This document shows, in pieces, positions 38,197 through 50,149 of a stretch of 64,000 nucleotides of DNA. The stretch spans positions 82,682,001 to 82,746,000 of the forward strand of contig NC_092589.1 in NCBI RefSeq assembly GCF_047663525.1, in the 5' to 3' direction. Position 1 is the first letter of the stretch. Each line of letters opens with the position of its first letter. Origin of the DNA: Anas platyrhynchos. Its lineage: Eukaryota > Chordata > Aves > Anseriformes > Anatidae. The translations under genes were made by a program, and so were the position numbers. The notes beneath the pieces are model-generated. The model had not been told where the DNA came from, did no database searches, and saw only the letters and a list, made by a program, of their open reading frames with translations.

Positions 38197-38300
38197 GTTA
38201 AAATGGGTTTGCTGGTGGACTTGACCAACACTACTAGGTTCTACGATAGGAATGATATAGAGAAAGAGGGAATTAAATACATAAAGCTCCAGTGTAAAGG
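38197..38300 (+). CDS. RNGTT: RNGTT coding exon 3 (residues 59-92, split codon 93)
   Basis: Acceptor TTTTTAG|GTT, donor AAAGG|GTAAGT, ends in phase 2. Encodes [18 protein letters not shown].. through ..YIKLQCK, part of the triphosphatase fold. Confidence 0.95.
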
Positions 38301-38440
38301 GTAAGTTGTCTTCCCTCTTTTAATACTGAGTTTTTAACTTCAAAGATCACACTGAAGTAATTACTCTTCCCCTCCTTAATCCCCCCTCCCTTCCTTTCTC
38401 CAAAACTTTGTCCTAACCGATGTGTTCCCATGTTTATCAG

Positions 38441-38529
38441 GCATGGTGAGTGTCCTACACCTGAGAATACAGAAACATTTATCCGTGTATGTGAACACTT
38501 CAGTGACAAGAATCCCTCAGAGCTTATAG
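38441..38529 (+). CDS. RNGTT: RNGTT coding exon 4 (residues 93-122, split codon 123)
   Basis: Acceptor TTTATCAG|GC, donor ATAG|GTATGT, phase 1. Encodes [18 protein letters not shown].. to ..PSELI. It is separated from exon 3 by an intron of only 140 bp (38301-38440), the shortest in the gene here. Confidence 0.95.
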
Positions 38530-39105
38530 GTATGTCTTCTTTTATCTGTTTTCATTATTTTTTTTCTGTTAATTTATATAAGCCAAAGAATTTCTGTAGT
38601 ACAGTTTGTGCATATATAAATATGATTTTTTTAAAACTCCAGAGTAAACTACTATTTTTTACAGAAACCATTATATTTCTGCATAAGTCAATTTAAATCC
38701 AGCTATTGATTTTGTGCAAAAAATACACAGGCTTAAGAACTGTCTACAAACACAAAATACCTGCAGTGTGTTTTTGAAACTCCTGCTGATACAGAGGAAG
38801 GTTATGCATTGCCTGTTTGTTGTTCTAGCATTCGATGGCCTGGGTTCCTCGAAGTCGTATTTGGTAACTGAATTATCAGATATTCTTCAACAAATTTCAC
38901 AAAACAGCTGATTATTTGCCAGAAATTGATAGTAAACATTAGGCTAAGCGTTTCTGTAGCATAATGTCTCATGGTAATTATTCAAATGTCATGAGGCTGA
39001 CTTTTATTAGAGCAGAATAAGTTCTCAAGTGAATTTTAGTTCTAGTAAGAGCATTTTATTCTGATTTCTGGTAAGCACGTTAATATTCAACTCTATCTGC
39101 TGACG

Positions 39106-39601
39106 TGCAGAAATGACTCCACAACCATAGGGTTGTAAAGCAGGTATACTTTATTGTGGTGCACCAGGTGCACTGGGAGTAGCTTCCCTCAAAAAAGTGT
39201 GTGTCTTCCTGGTCATTTCTCAGATTTATATATGAATACTGTTACATATTACATGAGTTCTATTACATATTCATTCATTTCCCCCAAAAGGCAGACCTCT
39301 TCCTAGTCCTAATTTCCATACTCCCCTCCCTTAGCTCCTCCCGGTTGCGCCTGTACCTGGTGGTCACAGGCTGGGGTCTATCAGGATGAAGGCAACGAGG
39401 AAGAGGACGTTAAACTTTTTACCTTTCTGGTCTTTGACCTTCTGTTGGACAGTATTTAGGAGTTTTTTGCTTATCTTTGCCTTGTTTCCTGCCAAAGAGT
39501 CATTCATCCTTCCCTAATGAGTTGTTCATCCTTCCCTTATCCATTGGCCTTGAGTGATATCTTCCTTTTTACATTTGCTTCTCATAAGGTTCTCGTCTAC
39601 A
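39106..39601 (-). mobile_element. Putative solo LTR of an endogenous retrovirus, antisense in intron 4
   Basis: Read on the minus strand it starts TGTAGACGAGAACC and ends GGAGTCATTTCTGCA, so it has TG..CA ends over 496 bp. It carries TATATAAA (plus 39225-39232) and, 70 bp further, AATAAAGTATACC (poly(A) signal, plus 39150-39155) close to the 3' end. This U3-R-U5 order is diagnostic of an LTR. No internal retroviral sequence adjoins it. I could not find a target-site duplication, so the ends may be off by a few bases. The short U3-R-U5 and poly(A) context resemble avian class II elements, but the family is not certain. Confidence 0.72.
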
Positions 39602-39888
39602 TTCTTCAATAATTAGCATATTTTACCATATATGTAGCTAAATGTTAATTCAGATAAGTTTTAGCATCTTCCCTGTCTCACTGCAAGCTATCAGAGACAA
39701 GAAATTACCGTGCAGCTTAGTTTCCACATTCGGGAGGGGTTTTGTCCTTGGGCATCTTTGATGATAGTTCTGCAACCTGACTGAAAAAGCGTGTCTGTAT
39801 GACTTAGAAGCACACAGAACAGTTGTTTGTGTAGGTGTCATTGATGAGAGCTTGGTAAACTAAGCTAGTATGCTCACACACTTCAGGA

Positions 39889-40200
39889 TTCACACAGAGT
39901 CTTGGAATAGTGGAGGTTGGAGGGGACCTCTGGAAACCACCCAGCCTATCACCCCGCCTCAGAGCAGGGTCAGCTGAAGCAGGTCACTTAGGACCGTGTT
40001 CCTCTAGGTGTTGACAGTCCACAAGGGTGGGGACTTCGCAACACCTTTTGGCAACCTTTTTTCCAGTGTTTGATCACCCTTAAAATAAAAAAGGCTTTGT
40101 TTCTTTTTGTCCTTGCATTTAAACAAAGTTTCTTGTATTTCAATCCGTGCCCATTGCTTCTTGACCCGTCACTGGATACCACCGAGAATCTTATTTTTAT
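39889..40200 (-). mobile_element. CR1 LINE 3' fragment (diverged)
   Basis: GGAATAGTGGAGGTTGGAGGGGACCTCTGGAAACC, then CAGAGCAGGGTCAGCTGAAGCAGGTC and ..GACAGTCCACAAGGGTGG, are CR1 landmarks in reverse complement. Its ordering differs slightly from the other copies, suggesting another CR1 subfamily. Confidence 0.8.
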
Positions 40201-42282
40201 TAATGCTGAGACATTTAATTGAAGCACATTATTAAGTCCTTCACATAATTTCCTTTCAGATACTTTATTATTTCTGTATTCCTCATGGAATTAAGTTTTA
40301 ATTTGAAACCTCTGTTTTCTTCCCTGAACTGTAGCACAAGTATGTGATATGAAAAACTGCTAAATGAGAGCGAGTGGGATCAGCTATTGGCAGTACTGCA
40401 GAAAATGAAATACTGTTATGGGTCAGCAATTTTTGTGGAATATGGATACCATTGTAACATGCATGAAATAGCAGACCCATTTAACTGCTATTTAAACTCT
40501 TAAAATGCTGCTTTCAGTGTTGAGCCATTAACTTTTGGACTTATGTGAATTTTGAAATGTTCTTACACTATTTAGAGTATTTTTTTTTTTCTTGGCTCTT
40601 AATTGCCTTTTTTTCTTTTTTTTCATGGAAATGAATCAATATCTCGGATAAGCTCTTGACCTGTAGTTTAGGCTTTTGTAGCAAAAGTGAAATGTTGGGA
40701 TATTCCATTTCCCTTCCGTTAGTTACAGAAAGGTTATTTCTGGTTCTGGAAGAAAAAGCATCCAAGGGATTGGTGTGGAGGATGTTTTTATCAGGAGGGA
40801 AAGCAGTCTGCAAGAGTGATAGTACGACACCCTGTGTGACCATTCCTTTCCAAGCCATTGGTCTCATTGCTGAAAAGCTTCTTATCTTTGGCGTGTGTAT
40901 AAAATTATTGACTTAACCTTTTTGGTAGCAGCAACAGCTGCAGGGCTTATTGATAGCAATTGTGTGCCATTTCAGTGCTGGTGTTAAGATTAGACATGAA
41001 AAGAGCCTGAAATGTGAATGATAAGTGATCAATGTTTTCTATTCAGCTAGTACTCTACAGGATGGAAGCTTTATTTTTGCAACTTGAAGGACCGCAATAT
41101 GCCTGCCAACTTCAAGGGAACAAAACAGAAAGATTTTGCTTAAGCAGGAAACAAAGGAGAAGTGATTGCTGGGAACAAATTCTATGAGGAAGCTAAAATT
41201 AATTTCCTTTGATGCAAGTTACAGTTTTTGTTGTTATTAATGGTTTAAATGTGCAAATCCAAGAAATTCCTGGTATTTCTTGCCTTGCTTTATTAAGAAG
41301 GGAAGCTCAAATTGTTACTGACTTACTCTGCTAACTGTGGTAGAGAAATAAGTAAATCAACAAAAGCCTGCTTTATAGTCAGAGCTGTAAAATGTGTTAA
41401 TATTAATAACTGCATTTGGTGTGAGTGGAAACTTTGATGCTGTGGTGTTTGCAATTTAGAGAAAAAAAAAAAAAAAAGCACTGTGAGGAAGAGTCAACAC
41501 TTTGCCTGAATCCTTCACATCATTTTAGCCCTACAAGTTTCAGACTTGGTTTGTGTATCACTAGATGGTGCTGTTGCCTTGAAATGGACAGAAAAAAAAG
41601 AGGAGCTCCAATGTTTGACTTTTCCCCTCCTTTCACTGGGGAATGAATTCAGTAAAAGAGAGGGGGAAAATTGTTTTTTCTTAAATTGGAAAGATTAGTA
41701 GTTGATGGCAATTACATTGTTGTATAATTTTATTTCTGTCATGTTTTTTTTTTTCTCTGAAATCGGTATGTCTGGTCTTAGCGTGGTAATTACGAATTTG
41801 ACATGGAGTTGTAGCCTATTGATGCTGCTTTCAAATTTGAAGTAGGGTAATCTGGGTATGATTTTTATGCCTGATGGTGTGAAATAAACGTAATGCTTGT
41901 TGAATCCATTAAAGCACAGTTATCGAATTTGACTGCAATGTATTCTGATAAGTGTTTGATCATTCAATTAAAAAAAAAAAAACAACAAACAAATGAACAA
42001 TTTTGAATCTTGTCTGTATTAGCCACATGTGAGTTGCATTAAGTTGGTATTTTTGAGTTGATGCAGTCTGAAGTATCCTATATTCTTGTTGCTAATAATT
42101 TGCAGGAAGAATGTAATAAATATTTTTTTTTAGGCTTGTATGCATTAAGCCATCTGGGATGCCTTGATAGGAAGGAAGATAACTCATTTGTGTTATTGAT
42201 GAAGATCCAAAAACACTTGTGAAACTAAAACATTAGTTAAAACTACTTTAAAATGATTATTCTCTTCTCTTGCTTCGTATAG

Positions 42283-42358
42283 GTGTCCATTGCACGCATG
42301 GTTTCAATAGAACTGGATTTCTGATCTGTGCCTTTTTGGTTGAAAAGATGGACTGGAG
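42283..42358 (+). CDS. RNGTT: RNGTT coding exon 5 (residues 123-147, split codon 148; triphosphatase active site)
   Basis: Acceptor TTCGTATAG|GT, donor GGAG|GTAACT, phase 2. Encodes [25 protein letters not shown]. It contains the complete CX5R phosphatase signature, Cys126 to Arg132, in which the cysteine is the catalytic nucleophile that removes the gamma phosphate of the 5' triphosphate end. Confidence 0.96.
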
Positions 42359-45300
42359 GTAACTGAATTTTAATTCCTGTGAATTTGTAGACTAATAGCA
42401 TCTTCAGTATGTTTTACTTATCGACTTGACAGCATAGCTTTGACAGCATAGCTGTCAAGACGATGAACAGCTACTCACTGTTTATTTTATAACTTCCTAC
42501 TAATTTTGAGCAAACAATGCTAACAGTATTCCTAAGGTAGCTTAGGCTTAGCCAGTCAAAATTTTCAGGTCTCGTAGGTCAAAGTTAGCTCTGCCTGCTG
42601 TGTGTGGGCTTTTGGAAGTGTATGGATTGTGCTGTCTCTGTCCCCCATGACATACACCACTCTTTGAGTAATAATGTAGAGTTCAGAGAATGCTCAGAGT
42701 TTTTTTTTCTTCTGCTTTCTCACAAAGGTTTGTGTTTAACTCTTCTAGTTTCTTCTTCTAGTTTCTTGAGTTCTGAAAAGGAGACATTAGCTAGAGCAAT
42801 AGCAGAGAGGCATGTATACTTCTGGGTTGGTGACAGGGAAACACAGTCCTTGTTTCCAGTCATTGTTTGACTAAAGTCTGTGGCATGTTTCTACAGAGGC
42901 ACCTGTACTTTAAAAGTTTCGTGCCCTCATAAATAGTAACGAACTTACTAAATAATGCTGGCTTTAAAAAATACTGCCTGTACCATGCTGATGAGCCTGA
43001 GTTTGCACCTTTGGTAGTGTTCATGAAACACTGTCTCTGAGCCGACTGGGTCACGTGCAAGGTGTGTTCCTTAATGAGTCCTTTCAGCAGTTGGACGGTA
43101 TTTCTGGTACGGTCCTTTAAGGGAAGAAAATTATACTCCAGTTGCTGCCTGTTCTTGTGACTGGACATAGAGTTCACTTGGTGATTACCGTGTATTTGCA
43201 AGCTGTTTGCAAAGAACTGGGTCATTGCTTTCTGTTAGTAAACTTGGAATAAAGGCACTGGAGTAATGGAGACAGAACACTGTTAGCAGTGGGTGGCTGA
43301 TTCTTGGCAGAATCTTAGCTGAGTACAGGAATTAGACACAGATACCGAGATTTTTATAGCATGATTATAGTTATTCCTATGAAATAGCAAATCTGTATGC
43401 TTTTAATGTAACAACTTAAAAGCAGCATGCAGTAATCAGACTCAGTATTGTGCATTTCCTCTTTGGAGAAAAGGACTGTAAGTCTATTTGCAAGTCCTTT
43501 TATGCAGCCTCTTTTTTATTTTCAAACCTGTGTGGGAAAAGCCTTAAAACTTAGCAGCCATATCTTTTTGGTTTTGTTTTTGTTTTGTTCAAATAACTAA
43601 TTATATCGAGTTTGTTCCTCTCTGTAATACTGTTTTAAGAGAGCACTCAGATTTCACTTGATAGGTAAAAATGGCCACAGCAGAAGAATTTCTGCAAGGT
43701 GGTAGTTAATGCTAGGCATTGTATCAAGATAAATCCAATTTGCTGTATCATTCGTTAAAATAAGGCACTGTTATTTGCTGTAGAGGAAATAAGGTTTTCC
43801 TGATGGAAAAATCCATCCATATTCATTCCTTAAGCGTATGATACAGGAGTACAGAGTACAGCTGATGCATTGTGAATGCGGAGAGGTATTTTAAAATACA
43901 GAGTTAGTTTAAAGAAAGGTCATCCAGACTGAAAGCCCTCTAGCTAGTCATCAGAAACCTTACTAGATTTTCTTTCCTTACACCTCGTTTTCCTGGAAGA
44001 GGCCGTATTTCTAGAACTTGCACAGTATGTTTTCTTTCTGCTAGCTTTTTGAGCTTAAAATCTCTCCTGCTTCTTTTGGCTTTCATTATTATCTATTCCA
44101 TAATAGCGCAGAGTTCTTCTAATTTAATAGGAGACAAATTTGAGCATGTTTCAGGCCCCATCTCTTTTTAGTTTGCTTTAGCTTTTTGGTAGCATTGATT
44201 ACAGAAGATATAATATGATTTAAGAAAGATATAAAAGTAAAAATTGTCTCGTGAGGAAGAAATTAGGAGTTCTATGAAACAGAATGAAGAACATCTTTCT
44301 AAGTAACTCAGATATTAAACTGTCATTTCTGAGATCCCCTGACCATCTGATAACCTTACTCCTGAAAGTGTTTTCTATTTTTACTGAAGATCAGGAGAGG
44401 GAACCAAACTTATCTGGTTCTTAGGAAGTGTATCTCTCTCTTTTGGGACACTTATCTCAAAGTTCTCAGGCATTGTCTTGTACTGGATGGATCAGACAAA
44501 AAATGATTTTTGTATTTAGCTTTTTTTTTTTTTCATTTTATCTGTATGGTTTCCTTGTTCCAGGGATAGACTATTTTATTATCTGAAAAAATATTCACGG
44601 CAAATAATATGCGCTTTTGTTTCCAGCTTCAAGATTCGTGCTTGTCAAGAAGCCTAATGGGGATTTACCTTTTAGTGATCTCTTATATTTTATGGATTCA
44701 TTCAGGTTGGAAAAGACCTCTAAGATCACCTGGTCCACCCTTTAACCTAGCACTTCCAGGGATGGTGACTCAACCACTTCCTTGGGCAGCCTGTTCCAAC
44801 ACTTCACAACCTGTTCCGTGAAGAGATTTCTCCTAATATCCAACCTAAACTTCCCCTGGTGCAACTTAAAGCTATTTCCTCTTGTCTTATCACTTGGCAC
44901 TTGGGAGAAAAGACTGATCCCCACCCTGCTTATAGCCTCTTTTGAGGTAGTTGTAGAGCATGAAAAGGTTTCCTCTAAACTTCCTTTCCTCCAGGCCAAA
45001 CAACTTTCTCAGCAGCTCCTCGTAAGAGTTGTTCTCTAGGCCCTTCACCAGCTTTGTTGCCTTTCTCAGGACAAGCTCCAGCACCTCAATGTCCTTCTTG
45101 TAGTGAGGGGCCCAAAACCGCACACAGCACTCAAGGTGCGGCCTCACCAGAGCTGAGTACAGGGCGACAATCACCTCCTTGCCCCTGCTGGTCCTAAAGC
45201 TCTTTCTAATACAAACCAGGATGCTGTTGGCCTTCTCTACCACCTGGGCACACTGCTGGCTCATGTTCAGCCAGCTATTGACCAATACCCCCAGGTCTCT

Positions 45301-46212
45301 TTCTGCCAGGCAGCTTTCCAGCCGCTCTTCCCTCAGCCTGTAGTGCTGCGTGGGGTTGTTGTGCCCCAAGTGCCGGGCCCAGCATTTAGCCTTGCCGAAC
45401 CTCATACAGCTGGCCTTGGCCCATCAGTCCTGCCTATCCAGATCCCTCTGCAGAGCCCTCCTACCATTGAGCAGATCAACGCTCATGCCCAACTTGGTGT
45501 CTTGTGCTCATTGACATAAATTTTGGAGTGTTCTCCAGTTGGCTAGTAAAGGTGCTTGGCTGTTAGTTTGGTTTCAAACTCTTTTTTTATGATTCTGTCT
45601 ACGGTTTATTACTGCAGTTAAGTTTGAGAGTTAGAAGTCCTTCCCTGTTTAGCTAAATTATATTTTTTAAATTATATTTTTTTTGAGAGAAGCTGCCTGT
45701 AAGAGAAATTGCTACAAAAGATTTGGATGCATTTTGTCAATGTGATGGCAAAGCCTCTAGGGAAGGTAATTCTTAGGAGGAAACGTGTAGCTGTATTTGA
45801 ATTTTATGACTTAAATTTCTGTTCATCAAGACTTCTTTTCCTCTTCATTCAGTCCTTAAGTACTTAGCTACATGTCATCCATTCCTTTTCTACAGCAATA
45901 ATAGAAATTGTAGTTATAACAAAAGTTTTGCCTAGGTGACCAGCAGGCAGCTCTTAGCTGCAGTTAGGAGATGGAAGCAGACCAAGATATAAACACAGTG
46001 TCTGCATAATCAACGCAAAATCTTCTGCAAGAGCAATACAGCTGCTGGGCTGATCGAAATATGGTGGTTTGAATATCATGAATGTTTTTGTAATTACCTT
46101 TTTTTTTTTTCTGAATTCGCAATACCAATACATTTTAAATAAGTTTTAATCATTCTATGCCCTAACTAATAAATAAGACATACAGAGTAATTTTCCCATT
46201 TTTATTTGACAG
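42359..46212 (+). other. RNGTT: RNGTT intron 5
   Basis: 3,854 bp, GTAACT..TTTGACAG. It contains an antisense CR1 of about 820 bp (44698-45515). Near 42428-42458 there is a short tandem TGACAGCATAGCT pair enclosed by an 8-bp inverted repeat, CTTGACAG/CTGTCAAG. Otherwise AT-rich and unrecognised. Confidence 0.85.
44698..45515 (-). mobile_element. CR1 LINE fragment with 3' end of the reverse-transcriptase ORF
   Basis: The longest CR1 copy in the window. On the minus strand, 44890-45405 stays open for 171 codons and reads as the C-terminal part of the CR1 ORF2 polyprotein ([53 protein letters not shown], all typical). The catalytic reverse-transcriptase palm is absent, so the piece is dead. The 3' UTR follows to about 44698, where the octamer tail has decayed. 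Confidence 0.9.
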
Positions 46213-46462
46213 TATTGAGGCAGCTGTGGCTACTTTTGCTCAGGCTAGACCACCAGGTATTTATAAAGGGGATTATTTGAAGGAATTATTCCGTCGTTAT
46301 GGAGATGAAGATGATGCACCATCACCACCTGAGCTCCCAGAATGGTGCTTTGAGGACGATGAAGAGGAGGACGATGACGGTGGTAGAACAGGAGGCCAAG
46401 AATCAGAACCTGGATCATCAAGCTCTTCCTTTGGCAAAAGGAGAAAAGAACGCCTAAAACTG
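46213..46462 (+). CDS. RNGTT: RNGTT coding exon 6 (residues 148-231; end of triphosphatase domain and linker)
   Basis: Acceptor TTTGACAG|T, donor AAACTG|GTATTT, phase 0. It begins [20 protein letters not shown].., the last triphosphatase helices. The acidic, Pro- and Ser-rich interdomain linker follows ([20 protein letters not shown].. to ..[15 protein letters not shown]). The linker is more acidic and more divergent from mammals than the domains. If the intron were retained, 14 extra residues would follow before a TAA at 46505-46507. Confidence 0.95.
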
Positions 46463-46693
46463 GTATTTTTGATTAAGAACTTTAATATTCTAAGATTACT
46501 TTCATAAACTCTTAGTCATATGTTACTACATTGTATGTGACAGAAAAGTGCTGGTGCTCGTTCAAGTCAGGAACAGGTAGTACTGCCTCTAACCAGGAAA
46601 AACAGGTTGACTTGTTGCAAACTTTGTTTCCTGTCTGAACATTGAACTTCAGCGTTTAACTCCTCACCTATTTCAGTTGTAATAACGATTTAA

Positions 46694-46830
46694 AATCACA
46701 GAATCACAGAATCACAGAATCTCTAGGTTGGAAGAGACCTCAAGATCATCGAGTCCAACCTCTGACCTAACACTAACAGTCCCCACTAAACCATATTCCT
46801 AAGTTCTACATCTAAACGTCTTTCATTCTA
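46694..46830 (-). mobile_element. CR1 LINE 3' end fragment
   Basis: Three AATCACAG units (octamer tail in reverse) followed by TAGGTTGGAAGAGACCTCAAGATCATCGAGTCCAACC and ..ACTAAACCATATTCCTAAG. This is a well-preserved CR1 3' end, hence relatively young. Confidence 0.92.
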
Positions 46831-47882
46831 ATACAACATTTTTTTAAGCTTGAGTTGAGATAGTAGAGCTTTTCTCAATTGTTCAGTCTGTCTTTAGAGG
46901 TGAAATGTTATGGGATGTGTATATGAAACAGTTTTTATTTATTTTTTGCAGCCATGTGTGGATAAAATTCAAAATCTTTTAAGTTCAGCGCTTATTTTAA
47001 TAAATGTTCTTACTTTTGAGAATCCAGGGGGGTTGAGACTAGGATTAGCAAACAGCAATAGGATCTTAAAAACCCCAAGACAATTTTGAAATCATATTTT
47101 TTTTCAAAGCTATTTTAACTCTAATAGTGATAAGAAATATAAGAAATGTGATCACTTACTGTGATTATTTAGACAAATTTGCATAGTTCTGATGGATTAA
47201 GTTACTGTAGCTTAATTATAGTATGGAACTAATACTCAAGTATGGAGAATATTCTTGGACTGTACTAATCGTTCAGTTCTTTCCAAATCTATGACTTTTG
47301 TTTTGTATGGAAAACAAGTACAGGAGAATATTACTGAGAGCAAAACTAGATTTAGATCCTTTCGCCTACTGTTGAAATATTTTGTTTGTGTGCTGAGGTG
47401 TGTTTGCAAGCACATGGAAATCCTCACATGAAACGTGCTGCAAAAATGCGTTGTTACTGCAGCTGCTCATCATTCTTTACAGATTGAAGATAGTAGAAAT
47501 TAGCCTGAAAGGAGTGCAAAACTTTGTCCAAAGAAGCAAGATGACCTTTGAAAATCACTTTCCAATAGACCATCAGCTGAAATAAAAGACTGCTGATACT
47601 GTAAAAATTCATAGTCAAAATATATTCAGGGATATAGCCGTTACCTCCATTAGCCTTGCAGTAATACCTTGGTATCTAAAAACTTTGGGCGTTAACTGCC
47701 AAACTGATATTTTTTGACTTGTCTTTTGATGCATTAGTAATTGAGGTGTGATGGTGAGGTCCAGTGATTTATTTTTTTTTCCCCACAAGTATAAAGCTAA
47801 ACTGATCTGTTGAACGGGAATCACAGTCCTGGCTCCCCAGGCTTTTTCTTATCTGCCAGCATAGTTTTTTGAAAGCTGGAAG

Positions 47883-47985
47883 CTAAATTATACGAATAAG
47901 CATATTAATAACGAAAACTTAATTAAGAGTTAGAGAATTTATGAAAGAAAGTCATCTAGTTAATATGCATATTCGTATAATTCAG
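47883..47985. repeat. Fold-back with 26-bp arms
   Basis: 47883-47908 (CTAAATTATACGAATAAGCA..) is complementary to 47960-47985 at 24 of 26 positions. The spacer is 51 nt and itself contains the palindrome CTTAATTAAG. A further AGCTG/CAGCT pair lies outside (47874-47878 with 47991-47995). It may be a degenerate MITE or the product of a template switch; no target duplication was identified. Confidence 0.78.
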
Positions 47986-49439
47986 TTTTGCAGCTCTGGA
48001 GGAACAGTCTTTGACATGAAGAGGAGGCACGGGGAGAATTCTTTACCGTGATTCTTGGCTGGCAGATTGGACTGCTTCTTAACTGAGTAGACATGGATAC
48101 AGTCTGTTTGTGATTCCTTGTAAATATGCCATCTACAGGGGGAATGATTATCAGGTAAATACCACTTGCTCTAGATTTTCTCTTCTTTTGCTGTCTAAAG
48201 GGCTCGATGTTCATCATTACAGTTGATTTCCCTCAGCAGATGTTTTTGGCTTTCTAATTTGACCCCCTCAGTACACACCTAGGGGTGTGTAATGTCAAAC
48301 TGATGGGGGCTGGTATGATTCTGATGTGCTGAAATGTTTTTGTTTGACACAAGTCTTTGTGGGAATAGAAGTAAAGTATCATGGGTAGAGGAAAAGATGT
48401 TTCCCAGGCATCTTGCTAGGATGATGAACAGTCAGGAGCAACTGCCCAGAAAGCCACAAGGAGAAGTTAGCATGCTGCCTGTTTCAGAAATAACGTCCTG
48501 GACATGAGAAACTTTACTGCAGCATCTTTAACTAAAGCTTCTGTATTTTGATGTCAAAAAGTCTTGACAACCTTTGTTTTTTCCCTTACAAAGTGTTGGA
48601 ACAGTCAGAGCATAGTGCCATTACAGTTTCCTTCACCATCACCTGAACGTAGCTGACAGGTAACAGCAAGCCCCCTTGCTCTAGTCTCAGGTGTTACACA
48701 GCAAATCCAAATGTGTTTTGACTCCCTCAGTGCACGCCCTGCTGACCATAGCATTGAAGCAATGTTAGCTGACACTTAGAATCTCACTTTGGGGAAAAAA
48801 AAATAATCTTCAAGTATTTCGTAAATAGGGCAAAAAGTTAGAATTCTGAGCCAGAACTTCCCAACTTTTCGTGGGTCACCCAGATCTCTTACTGTTGATT
48901 AAGGAGTACCATCTGTTCTATCTCTATGTAAGTTGTGTATTTCACGGTAAGTACAGAGCGTAATATTTAATGCTTCTAAAATGGGTGGTTATGTCTCAGC
49001 CAGTCTGGAAGAGGTGCTTACTGCTAGGGATTTGCTTCATGATGTTGAGGGCAGCTGTCTTGTGGTCATCTGTGAGACAGAGGGAAACTCTGAAACCTCA
49101 CGGCTGATATACTTAGCAAGGGTAATATTTAAGTACAAATGTACATCGATTCAAATATTACAGGCTTCATTTTCCTCTTTCTAACATCCCTTCGTACATT
49201 TAACCCATATACTTAGTGTTCTGCCTGTGGACATGTCTTGATGGATATAGGAAAAAGATTATTTTTTAATTTCGCAGCAGCATTTTATACGCTTAAGGAC
49301 AGGCGTCATGTTTGCTTTCAGCCTTCTCTTTTCCCACATTAAATACCACTTTGTTAACTTTTTCCCTATGGTTTATTTTTTTTTTTTTTATACTTCTGAC
49401 CATTCTGGTCATTCTTTGTCATGCTAGCCTACATTTTTC

Positions 49440-49520
49440 TGAGGCATTGGTGCCCAGAATTGAACACAAGCCTCTAGCTGAGGCCATCCCAGTGCTTAAT
49501 AGGGAGAAATTAGTTTCATG
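49440..49520 (-). mobile_element. Old CR1-like fragment
   Basis: GTGCCCAGAATTGAACACAAG followed by CTAGCTGAGGCCATCCCAGTGC resembles the CR1 segment encoding the end of the reverse transcriptase, in reverse complement, but is strongly diverged. Limits are uncertain. Confidence 0.45.
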
Positions 49521-50104
49521 TGTCTTAAGGCTAATGCTTCTGCTTATATATCTCAATATATAGAGACAAAATAATACTAATTCACGTTTTAGTCTGTTGC
49601 TGCCTCTGTCCTTTTCACTAATTGCCTACCAGTGTGCATTTGTGTAATTGCTTATTTCTTTTTAAGTGTAGGGCTTTGTTTATATTGAATAGAGAACTCC
49701 CCCTGCCCTTCCTAAGGATAGCACTGACTTCTAAGGCTACCACCACCAAGTCACAAAGCTAAGAATATGCAATTATGAAATTTAGAGAAAGTGGAATTAA
49801 TTCTTACACCTAAACCAGACCCTCCAGGTGCTCCTCAATAATATTTTGCCATTTTTTAGTTTAAAAAAAAAACACAACACAACTCCTCTGAGGCTGGCTT
49901 AGAAGCAAGTTGCTTTTCTGTTTTACAGAAGTTTCATCAATCCCATGTTTTCTGAGTTACATCTGCGAGAACATGATGAGATCAAAAGCCGAGCTCAAAA
50001 GAAGCGATGTTTCCTGCTTTTCCCAGTTCTGCGGAGCCTGCCACTCCACAGAAAACATGATTAGTTGCACACTTTGTTATTGAGGGCAGTCAGTAGGATT
50101 TTGT

Positions 50105-50108
<4 letters not shown>

Positions 50109-50146
<38 letters not shown>
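50109..50146. repeat. Pure T38 homopolymer
   Basis: 38 uninterrupted T bases. No target duplication or attached element was seen, so whether it is a retroposon tail (of a minus-strand insertion) or simple expansion is open. The length is likely to vary and may be inexact in any assembly. Confidence 0.85.

Positions 50147-50149
<3 letters not shown>

Larger units (their letters stand above)
38530..42282 (+). other. RNGTT: RNGTT intron 4
   Basis: 3,753 bp, GTATGT..TCGTATAG. It holds an antisense solo LTR (39106-39601) and an antisense CR1 fragment (39889-40200). The rest is AT-rich with no recognised content. Confidence 0.85.

Noticed and set aside
44890-45405. 171-codon minus-strand frame as a host gene
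   Set aside because: It reads as the C-terminal part of the CR1 LINE polyprotein inside a larger CR1 copy, so it is transposon debris.
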